A stretch of 64,000 nt of DNA. It comes from Cryptomeria japonica. Taxonomy: Eukaryota; Streptophyta; Pinopsida; Cupressales; Cupressaceae. The stretch's first letter is position 1; every line of letters begins with the position of its first letter. This document shows positions 54,821 through 64,000 of the stretch, piece by piece. Made by a program: the position numbers and the translations under genes. Below the pieces are notes generated by a model. The model saw only the letters and a list, made by a program, of their open reading frames with translations. It was not told where the DNA came from and searched no databases. The stretch covers positions 765,700,330 to 765,764,329 of the forward strand of contig NC_081408.1 of the NCBI RefSeq assembly GCF_030272615.1, given 5' to 3'.

Positions 54821-57350
54821 GTTCCTTACAAAGTATTACTCATGTTAATTCATTTCCAAAGATTAAAATACATGAGTATATTCAAAGCCGCAGGTTCATA
54901 CATGTAGTCATGGGTGTGCTAGTGAGCATAGATATGTCTAAATGCATGAAGTTTTAATTGTTGGTTATTGAAATGTCAACCACAAAGTTGGTAAATCAAA
55001 TAACAGATTTCATATAGAGACTGAATCAAGAATGGGTAAGGGTAAATCATCTCTTGTACAATTCAAACATTTTCTTAATCATCATAAGTATGCAAAATCA
55101 TATGAGTGTATCTAATATGTTAGTATGACTTAACAGTAAAATGATGCTCTAGCCGAGTAGGGTGGTGAATATTGACTACACGTTAATTCATGTTTGCATT
55201 TGTTAAAAACCTTTGGCCAAGGTGATGTTATGCTATGCAAGTGTTTGTTGGTTCATTTGATCCAGATACACTACCTAGTCAAACATCATGCTTAGTTAGG
55301 AGGACCTATACTATGTAAACAACTAGAGTAGTGCAGGGTTAGAACACAAGTTTCAGATGACATAGATCTATAAACCTGTTTACATCCTTGCGAAGGGTAG
55401 GGCCACTTTTAGTTGAAAGTTGTGTGGGAGATCGCTAGGTCTATGGTTAGGTGGTAAATCGCCCCGATGATACTTTCCCTCTTGTAAGACAATTCACAAG
55501 AATGACGAAACCTGATGAACTACCATTTGTAGTTTTATCTAAACTCCTTGATCTTTTACATTATGTTCATAAATTAGAATAAATCTTTTACATTATATGC
55601 TCTTTTATTGACTCTAATAACATTGAGTTATTATTACTATCTAGTAATAAAAGTTAAACATTTCTATTTCATATCTAAAATGTTCTTTGATCATTCTTAA
55701 TTTCTGTTATCTTGATTTTAGTTGCTTGTTAAGTTCAATAGTAGTAGCTTGTTACATCTAGAGCGCGCATGAAGCTAATGTTGCATAAAAGTGTTGTGAG
55801 ACGGGTGGCTAGGGGAGCCGGGAGAAATGAACATCTGCAAATAATGAAGGTTGCCAGAAATGGAGATGTGTGGAGAGAAGCCAGAGAAAAATCCAACAAA
55901 GGTGTGAGAAACCCTACCAACGTCAGGCCAAGGTAAATAAGTACCGAGACAAATCGATAAAATGCAACCTCCAAACAAGACGGGCCACAAATATATAGAC
56001 GACCTGGTATAAAGGTAAAACTCTTGACCAAAGTCACATAGTTCTTGACTTGCAAGCAATATGAAGAGTTGATGACTGAAGAAAATCAACTAATAATTGT
56101 ATATGCCCTATGTAGGCAATAACCTAGGTTGTTCAAGGATTGAATTTGCCAATCAAATTAGAATACCAAGGTCAAGAAGCCTGCCAAATATATAAGACAA
56201 TCTGATAAAAAGATATGTGCTACTAATTCCAAAATGAACATCAAGCCATGAATAAGCTACAACTTAAGCCATGACACCAAACACTATGGAGGTCATCAAC
56301 CACCAACAAGAAAAGATTGCATCAATCAAAATCACGTGCCTCTACATGAACTTCCGAATGATCAATGATACACAGATTGCAACTAGATCAGCTAAACTAG
56401 ATCACAACTTTAATCACAATTGTCAACTCCAAATAAGGAAGTCTTGAGCAAAGGATGTAAGTGACTAGGTAAATGAACCTTCAATCTACAATCGATAATA
56501 AAAAAATTCCAATTTGGGAAATGAACCCATGAGCAAACACTCTGACAATAGGTAAAATGCTTTAATTACACCAACACTCCATGAAAAATCAAATGGAAAA
56601 TGACTAATAAAAATATGTTCTTTTAAATCTTGAGTGCATTAAGGATCAAAAGCAAATGATAAAATAAAAGATTTGATACTGCAAGGAGAACCACCATTGC
56701 ATGCAAGTGAAAACAACAATAATAGACTTATTTACTCTTATGGCAAAGACATTGCCTTGCTTTGAAGAGTAAATATAAAAAAAAATCAACAAAATGATTG
56801 TATTATCAAAAATAGAAGTTGCCTCTAATGAAGGTGATAGATACAACAATCAATGCCACCTCTTCTGGAAAGCCCAAATTACCAAGAAAATAAGCTAATA
56901 GAACAATAGGTAAATACCAAATAAAATGATTGGGAATGATTGAAAGAATGCAAAGTATTTAAGAAAAGTTTCCCCAAGAGTATGAAGTATAGAGTTTGTA
57001 TCGAGAAATTATTCAAAATTCCATTGAAAATGGAAAAGCCTTTCATTTTGTTTCCTTGGATGAGATTGAAAGAGATGTTACATTCTTGTTTGGGTGTTAC
57101 AACATGTGTTGTAAAGAAGCCACATAAAACTAACACTTTTGAATCTCAAGAAGTTTTAGGATGCCAACACATCATGCTTCCATAAAAAAGAATTTTGCTC
57201 AAGTTTCACACACGTGCTCGAAATACACTATACACTTCAAATGTGAGGAGAAATATTCTTTACAAAAATATTGAAATATTTATTAGAGCACAAGCGAAGA
57301 TGAGTTCAAAATATAATGGGAAATTGCACAAGTCTACAATTTTTGTCACT
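54821..57350. other. Unassigned AT-rich sequence
   Basis: No gene family, LTR pair or tandem repeat recognised. The open stretches at 55735-56089 (minus) overlap in two frames and look like chance. If 57355 is a PPT boundary, the right part may be a decayed LTR. Confidence 0.45.
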
Positions 57351-57376
57351 ACATTTTGTCCCCACTTTAGCTAGTT
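57351..57376 (-). other. Possible LTR end and polypurine tract of another Tat element
   Basis: The plus strand reads CACTACA then TTTTGTCCCCACTTTAGC. On the minus strand this is GCTAAAGTGGGGACAAAA followed by TGTAGTG, matching the PPT-LTR junctions at 32829 and 39534 (AAAGTGGGGGCTAAA, TG...). If real, an element on the minus strand extends to the right, and the gene at 59443-62056 would be antisense to it. Confidence 0.45.
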
Positions 57377-58234
57377 GATCACACCAAGTAATAAGCTATG
57401 CTAAAATAGATATGAAAATTCAAAAAAGCATGAGAGTTAATATCCAAAAATAATAATGTAGAGGATGTACAGGCTTGTTAGGTGGACTAATGATGCCCCT
57501 AGACTCGAATTCTATCAATTCACAATTTTTGGCTCTAAAGTCCTATAGGTTAAACATTAAAAAATTTCACATGTCCTACAAAACCAAATGTGTCAATCTT
57601 CAAAATTGGGAGAAAGATGATATGAAGAGAGGAGTATTTTAGAGAATAAATTTTAGAAGAATATATTTAGAGGGGTGAATATATGCCCCCTCATGTTTTT
57701 ACAAACCAGAGAGGGGTAAAAGTAGGAGGGTAAATTCACCCTTAGGATGGTTTAGAATATATATTTTTGAGAAAATATGTTTATAAATATGAGAAAATTT
57801 CAAATTTTCTATTTACTTTCATTATTCACCCTTTCTTTTTCTAACAGTTTCCAGTGATCCTGAAAAGAAAATATTGCAAAAACAAGACTACTAATGACCT
57901 AGGATAGACAAGCTCCATGAGGGAGTCGATTAGGGAGCAACCTTTCATGAGGTGAGTAAATATTTTTGTGTTTCATATATTTTAAAATATACTTTTCACT
58001 TTGATGGGTCTTGTAATATGCATTAGTGTCCAATAGGTGCATTATCATTTGAATGGTGCACAAATCATCGAGGGGACATGCATGAATCCTACCTAGACAC
58101 TAGTATATAAGGATGTTCTAGTGTCCAAGGAAATTGATTTTTTTGATGTTTTCTAAAAAAGATTTAAAAATATAAGTTAGATTAATAAGTGATAGAGTGT
58201 AAAGATATTCATTATTTTCACCAATGCTCATTAC
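57377..58234. other. Non-coding stretch
   Basis: AT-rich, with GATGCCCC- and ATGCCCCC-like C-runs near 57490 and 57690. No coding signal. Confidence 0.5.
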
Positions 58235-58770
58235 ATGAGAGAATGCAAGAGGGGTAGTACCCTCTCTTCTATGGAGTTAAATTTCAGCACCAATAATAAA
58301 ATACATCTCACTTCTTTGATGAGTGGGGATCTAGTTGATCATGACAATGTTAGAGATGTGTTTCCATTGTTGCATGCTGATGGCACTAATGAAGCATTGG
58401 GATGTAAGTATGTTGGCCTTCATGCTTTTGATAGGGGAGATGATGGTGACCTAAGAGAATGTTGATAACATCTTGATATTGCCTATTTGAGGTTGAAATA
58501 TTTCCATTACGAAGCAAATATTTTTGACCGCTATAAAGGATGGCCATTGATATGCTATTAGCTAGGTGGTAGAAGACAACACTACATGACATATCTATTT
58601 AAAATGGATAGAGTAGGGGTTAGTTCTCATGTCCTCAATGAGATGCATTATGATTAAAACCATAGAAATATGTGTGGTGTTGGATGGACAAGGCATACAG
58701 CTACATGGGGACCTTGTACATACCATGTAAGCTATCAAGGAGAGTTAGATAGTTTTTGAATAGGGACAAA
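58235..58770 (+). pseudogene. Unrecognised decayed coding stretch
   Basis: One frame gives 76 open codons (MRECKRGSTLSSMELNFST, DNVRDVFPLLHADGTNEALG). After two stops in a row it continues as HLDIAYLRLKYFHYEANIFD, HYMTYLFKMDRVGVSSHVLN and MCGVGWTRHTATWGPCTYHV, with three further stops. The composition (aromatics, Cys, few low-complexity runs) looks like real protein, but I recognise no family. It may be an exon of the gene downstream or of an unrelated element. Confidence 0.35.
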
Positions 58771-59109
58771 GCTTGTTCAACCAATTATCTGATGAGCTTG
58801 GCCACTTTGTGTATCAAAAGGGCCATAAAGAGTCATGTCATGTAAACTAGTTTAGGTATGGCATTTCAAATAAATTGCATGCATGAGATTGGTTGGTTTC
58901 CTTGACCAAATTTCAAATGATATTCCTAGAGCACATGCCTATCTACTATGTTGACATTAGAGATTCGGTATCATTTATTATTTTAGAGATAAAATTTTGG
59001 AAAATTATGAAGTGTAGAGATTTTATGGAAACCTAATGTATATATGGGAGTGTGCACAAAGATGGTGGTCAGAAAAGTGGACACCACCCAAAAAAAACTT
59101 GGAAAAAAG

Positions 59110-59330
59110 GCAGCGCGTACGTGGTTTTAAAATTTCAAATTCTCGCATACGCGCTTAGGTTTGTTCTTCCCAAGCCTAGAAAAGGTAGCGCGTACGTGCT
59201 AAGCTTAGGAAACTGAGCGTATACGCGCTACGCCTAGGAAAATTAGCGCATACACATTGCTTATAGGAAAATGAGGGCGTACGCGCTAATAATCCTAGTA
59301 AAACCGTGTACGTGGTGCCTGATGAAAAAA
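59110..59330. repeat. Degenerate 30-bp minisatellite with GCGTACGCGC motif
   Basis: About seven units of roughly 29-42 bp share TAGCGCGTACGTGCTA / GCGTATACGCGCTA followed by a CCTAGGAAAA-like spacer. The core GCGTACGC is self-complementary. It is CpG-rich in an AT-rich setting. It ends about 110 bp before the first exon of the gene at 59443. Confidence 0.8.
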
Positions 59331-59442
59331 GTTTAAAAAAAAAATTGGGTCCTCATTTACCCGAAAAGCGCATTTTTTACTCTCTTCTTTTCCCATTTTT
59401 TAAGCTAAACCGCGAACGGGGTGCGAAATTTGTCCTTAGGCT

Positions 59443-62056
59443 ATGGATCAAGGTTAGTTTTTTTTTTTTTTTTGTCTTTCTTTCTGGTTTATGCAATTTG
59501 TTTTACATTTTGAATTTAATTTCATTAATTTTGATTAGGTTTTTTCATTTTTTGTTTCAAAAACCAGATTCTTCTAATCCAGAACAAGAACAACCAAATG
59601 CACCTCCTGAAAACCCACAAGAACAACCAAATGCACCTCCTAAAAACACACAAGAACAACCCCCAATTCCTCCTTTTGACCTCATAGCCGAAACACAGGA
59701 AGAATGAATTAATCAGTTAGGGCAAAATACATCCAAAATCAATAGACTGATTGTAAAATTGAAAACTTCTGAATTTGACCATCATCAATCACTTGCCACT
59801 AGCCTAGAAACATTAGCTAGTGGTGCCATAGCTGTTTCCACTGAAATTACCAAATGGGGAAGCTTTAGGGATAGGTGTCGTCAATTCTATGCCAATGGGC
59901 TATCATACGATGGAGTTAAAAACAAAAATATTTCTAAACAACAAATATGTGCCCTTTTTGTTGACCCCAAAACTAGTTAGTCATTACCTCCTAATGCAAA
60001 AAGGTTTCCCATACATTGGTGTACCAATGTGCAGATGAAGAATCTTTTTTGGTAAAGGTGGTGGATGGTCTTTGACGATCCACCTTGTAATAATTATGAG
60101 GTGCCATTATATTTTTTGAGAAAAATATATTGTGAGTTTGTGCTCAATGTGCGCCCAAATTATTTTGACATGAGAGAGTTTCATGGTAGAGGTGGTGGCT
60201 CTGCCCAAGATAGACCTGGAGCCCATAGGCGATTAGTCGTGGAGAGTCGCCGCCCCCTAGCACCCAAACCCAAGGTGCATCAGGCTATCCCATTAGAGCT
60301 GAAAGAGTCGATGGGGCTACAGACTCTTCAGGTGGCCACATCATTGACTGGTGCCATCATCCAGCATGGGACATCATTAGCACACCCTATTGTATTGGAT
60401 GATGAGCCATTAGAGGGCGACAAAGAGCCCATCGAGCATATGTGTATCAGTTGCTTGGGGATAGATGATGTAGCTAGTGCAGATGGATACTCATATCATC
60501 TATGCACGATTTGCTGTTGTAGATGTCAGACTCACTTGGTTGAGGATGTCACGCTGACAGATGAGTTGATGGACATGGTGTTTGCCCATGAGCCATAGAC
60601 ACAGGTGTGTTGGTTTGAATTCATAATATTTTATTTATCAGTCACTTTAAATTTGTAATTACATAAATGAATTTTCATTTATACATCGATTTAAATTGAG
60701 ACAAATAATATGCATTTCAAGATGCAGTAGCTGTATCCCATACACCTCCCCCAGTTACCACAGCTGCAACTTTGATGCCTGAGGTATAAACTTTGTAACA
60801 TGTTAAAATAGAATAGTACACTTTGAATTCAAAAAAATACAAGATATACTAACTATCTTTAATGCTTGGTCCAATTTCTGGTTTGTAGGTGTTGACAGGG
60901 GACGAAATGTCCCAGATTGATGACATCACGCTGTCGGCGATCGATTTTGGCGTACAAGGCTATACGGTATCATATTTTGTACAACTCTTTTTATGTATTG
61001 TTTTGATGGAATATGCAAGTCATTTAATTTTAGATTTTTAAAATTATGTTTAATTTATTATCTGTACTAATATCTCATGTTAATTTTCTATTTTTAGGGC
61101 ACCCGCTCCGCGTCTAGGGCTCGTTCGAAGAAAAAGAATATCTCGAAGATGCCAAAACATGTGAAGAAGGTAATTGAACACATTTTTAGTTGTACAATTG
61201 TTTGAAAATGTTGAAATCAAGTATTAGTTGGGGTTTGTAGATTGATTAGTGTTTTTTGTCTATTTTACATGTACAGTGGCCATTGAGCTTTGTGGATATG
61301 TTGAATGCACCTGATTCGCCCGCGAATCAAGAGAGGGCAGAGGTATGTATCTCTACTTTATTTTCTTGATTTCATGATTATATGCACGCGTACATGTGAA
61401 CTTGTGATATATTATAATCTTATATTTTTTTCATATAGCAAATATCCATACCTATATTGTCAATGGCGAACCCTCCCCCTTGCACTGGAGAAGCATATCA
61501 GGATTCGGTACACTTCTGTTTGATATGTAAAATTAATTGTTTTCAACCTTGAATACTTATCATTATATTAATTGTATTTAATCTTTGTACATTTTTTGTA
61601 TAGGTAATAGCGACCGTTTCTACATCGATGGTGAGCCATCCTTAGTCCATTGGAGAAGCATCTGAGGCACAGGTACGTCATTGTTCTCTATATTATATCT
61701 TTTAAGTGTTTTTGATATATTTATGTTAGTACATTGTATTAATTGTACATTTAATCTACAATAGACTCCTTCACGGTACGGCCATAATGTGGATCCATTT
61801 AAGTATGTTTTCAAGAAAACTCCTAAGAGTGACAAGGAGAGGAGAGCGAAGACATTAGCTCTTGGATCAGCCGGTGAGGTAATCTACATTTCAATTGCAA
61901 AGGAATTAAAGTTAAATGCATAGTTATGATGTCAATTGTGAACTATTTTCTACAAAAGAATTCTAACTTGGCTTTTGAATTGTGGTTTTACAGCCATCTA
62001 TAAAGCCGCCTACTGCACCGAAGAGGCTTGATTTTGATGATCCACCAGAAGTTTAG
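59443..62056 (+). pseudogene. Unrecognised ten-exon gene with tiny phase-0 exons
   Basis: Proposed exons: 59443-59452, 59568-60604, 60722-60783, 60889-60966, 61098-61169, 61277-61342, 61439-61507, 61604-61672, 61765-61878, 61994-62056. All introns have GT...AG. Exons 4-10 are each a multiple of three (78, 72, 66, 69, 69, 114, 63 nt) and join in phase 0; the seven introns after exon 3 are only 92-131 nt. Exon 2 carries a proline/glutamine repeat (EQPNAPPENPQ), FRDRCRQFYANGLSYDG, KGGWMVFDDPP and a Cys/His cluster (CISCLG...YHLCTICCCRCQTH) that may bind zinc. Exon 5 is basic (SRARSKKKNISK), a possible nuclear signal. The end is PTAPKRLDFDDPPEV. Stops at 59705, 59978, 60035, 60596 and 61643 show that this copy is dead. 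The frame from exon 2 to 3 is unresolved. Family unknown to me; an antisense ORF of a Tat element is the best guess. Confidence 0.65.
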
Positions 62057-62236
62057 GATCATATAGTGTTAGTTTTGGTCATAGAATGACCAATACATGT
62101 AGATATATTCTACATTTTTATTGTATATCGATTTGGACATGGCATATGCCACATTTTTGTAATACTTGTATTGACTTGGCAGACATGCCTTTTTATATAT
62201 ATATAAATATCGATATTCGATCCAATAAATGTGTAA
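62057..62236. other. 3' flank of the ten-exon gene
   Basis: AT-rich. It contains AATAAA-like AATAAATG at about 62224, roughly 170 bp after the stop, a possible polyadenylation signal. Confidence 0.4.
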
Positions 62237-62540
62237 TGAGTTCATTATTTTGTATTCATTGTATTTTGTGGTTGTCCTTTTATAAATTTAAATGAATATT
62301 TGTATATGTAATCAACAATATGAATATAAACAACAAAAATATATGATATAAAGCATTGCAATCGTGGAATATGATTTGATAAAATTTCTAAAATGTTGAA
62401 TTAATCGTACAAAACTCCTTGTATTCAGTTCATTATTGTGTATTCATTGTATTTGGTGGCTGCCCTTTTATAAATTTAAATGAATATTTGCATATGTAAT
62501 TAACAATATGAATATAAACAACAAAAATCGACAATATGAA
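62237..62540. repeat. Tandem duplication, 188-bp period
   Basis: A block from TTCATTATTTTGTATTCATT (62241) to ATATAAACAACAAAAAT recurs from 62429 (TTCATTATTGTGTATTCATT) to about 62529, followed by another short CAATATGAATTTAAACAAC copy. Confidence 0.88.
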
Positions 62541-62569
62541 TTTAAACAACAATGTGTTTGGTGCGAGAG

Positions 62570-64000
62570 CACCCTCACGCTTGCAATGGTCAAATTTTAT
62601 TCCTCGTGTGCACAAAATGACATCGCGAGCACGTCTGGGTGGGCATGTTTACACTAGGCATGCCCCTGTCATGCATCCCAAAGCACTAGAACGTCGAGAG
62701 TCATACCCTACCGGTGAGATCTCTCAAGTGCCCTGAGTCCAAAAAATTGTCAAAATTTGACGGACTATTTCTTCCAATCCACAACACATACGGTCGATTT
62801 GTTTGATCTCGTGGGGCTCGTCTACAATAGCCTATCTCGATTTTCGATGACTTGAAGCCATTTTCAATTAGTAGCATTTTTTCGCCTGCTCAAAAAATCG
62901 TCAGTTGCTTGCAAGGGAAAGTTGCAAGATTGGCTAGAATTTATTCTGTTCCTCGTGTACACAAACCGACGTCACGAGCACGTCCAGGTGGGCATGTTTA
63001 CGCTAGGCATGCCCCTGTCATGCATCCCAAAGCACCAGAACGTCGAGAGTCATACCCTACCGGTGAGATTTCTCAAGTGCCCTGAGTCCAAAAAATTGTC
63101 AAAATTTGACAGACTGTTTCTTCCAATCCATGACTCATACGGTCGATCTGTTTGATCCCATGGGGTCGCGTGAAGCTCCTCTACAATGGAATATCTCGGT
63201 TTTCGACGATTCGAAGCCATTTTCAATTAGTAGCATTTTTTCGCCTGCTCAAAAAACCGTCAGTTGCTTGCAAGGAAAAGTTGCAAGATTGGTTAGAATT
63301 GATTCTATTCCTCATGTGGACAAACCGACATTGCGAGTGCGTCCAGGTGGGCATGTTTATGCTAGGCATGCCCCTGTTGTGCATCCCAAAGCACCAGAAT
63401 GTCGAGAGTCATACCCTATCGGTGAGATCTCTCAAGTGCCCTGAGTCCAAAAAATTATCAAAATTTGACGGACTGTTTCTTCCAATCCATGACTCATACG
63501 GTCGATCTGTTTGATCCCATGGGGTCGTGTGAGGCTCCTCTACAATGGCCTATCTTGGTTTTTGATGACTCAAAGCCATTTTCAATTAGTAGCATTTTTT
63601 CGCCTGCTCAAAAAACCGTCAGTTGCTTGCAAGGAAAAGTTGCAAGATTGGCTAGAATTGATTCTGTTCCTCGTGTGCACAAATTGACATCACGAGCACA
63701 TCAGGTGGGCATGTTTATGCTAGGCATGCCCCTGTTGTGCATCCCAAAGCACCAGAATGTTGAGAGTCATACCCTACCGGTGAGATCTCTCAAGTGCCAT
63801 GAGTCCAAAAAATTATCAAAATTTGACGGACTGTTTCTTCCAATCCATGACACATACGGTCAATCTGTTTGATCCCGTGGGGTCGTGTGAGGCTCCTCTA
63901 CAATGGCCTATCTTAGTTTGCGACGACTCGAAGCCATTTTCAATTAGTAGCATTTTTTCGCCTGCTCAAAAAACCGTCAGTTGCTTGCAAGGAAAAGTTG
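62570..64000. repeat. Satellite-like tandem array, unit about 359 bp
   Basis: CGCCTGCTC recurs at 62883, 63242, 63601 and 63959 (spacing 359, 359, 358). CCTGAGTCC lines recur at 62731, 63080 and 63439; the first unit has a deletion of about 10 bp. Each unit is moderately CpG-rich, contains an inverted pair GGGCATG/CATGCCC (for example 62641-62665), and leaves one frame open to a stop after SQVP, which explains overlapping short ORFs that I do not take for genes. The array is cut by the right edge. Confidence 0.93.

Noticed and set aside
62536-63872. Overlapping ORFs of 60-135 codons with recurring peptide VSCLQGKVARL
   Set aside because: They follow the 359-bp tandem unit, start at different ATGs in overlapping frames and stop at the same place in each unit, as expected from a repeat and not from a gene.
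1-64000. Plastid or mitochondrial DNA insertions, rRNA or tRNA genes
   Set aside because: I recognised no organellar gene, rRNA core or tRNA cloverleaf. The only tRNA-related sequences are primer-binding sites.

Overview
The window looks like intergenic heterochromatin of a plant with a large genome. It is AT-rich and packed with decayed plant-type LTR retrotransposons (Ty3/gypsy Tat and chromovirus lineages, Ty1/copia) and a plant LINE. I see no intact single-copy host gene, no rRNA or tRNA gene and no CRISPR array. A gymnosperm is a reasonable guess from the density and age of the nests, but nothing in the sequence proves it.

Layout. 1-3867: leader and 1.5 kb LTR of a minus-strand gypsy element that runs off the left edge. 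About 4250-17848: a plus-strand LINE reverse-transcriptase gene split by a minus-strand chromovirus (4976-17200), which is itself split inside its right LTR by a minus-strand Ty1/copia element (10871-16861). 17849 to about 42922: a plus-strand copia-type element that has only gag and protease. It is split by a 12.7 kb Tat element (20621-41131, plus), which carries an antisense plant-mobile-domain ORF (31097-28624) and contains another insertion, a gag-protease-only gypsy element (31571-39407, minus) with a perfect TGCAT target duplication. About 42936-45110: a second, inverted and truncated copy of the same small copia family. 45167-46008: a long inverted repeat with arms of about 365 bp around an (AT)n core. 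46009-48332: AT-rich DNA with microsatellites and a 70-bp triplication. 48363-54781: a minus-strand Tat derivative whose gag-protease is joined in frame to the last part of pol, flanked by 39-bp direct repeats. 54821-57350: nothing recognisable.

57350-64000 is the least explained part. A PPT-like site near 57355 is followed by a 30-bp minisatellite (about 59110-59330), then a ten-exon plus-strand gene (59443-62056) with very small phase-0 exons and short regular introns. It carries several premature stops and I could not assign it to a family. Next come a 188-bp duplication and a tandem array of units of about 359 bp that runs off the right edge. Its position and orientation resemble the antisense extra ORF plus tandem-repeat-rich 3' region known in Tat elements, which is my working hypothesis.

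How the parts relate. The coding remnants are gag, protease, reverse transcriptase, RNase H and integrase of retrotransposons. Three elements (17849, 31571, 48363) keep gag and protease but lack reverse transcriptase, so they could only have moved with enzymes from autonomous relatives. Many stop codons look like transitions of CAG, CGA or TGG codons, which fits long-term cytosine methylation. A hairpin built on GGACCGTG/CACGGTCC recurs in leaders and LTRs of two gypsy families and may be a shared cis-acting RNA or DNA element.
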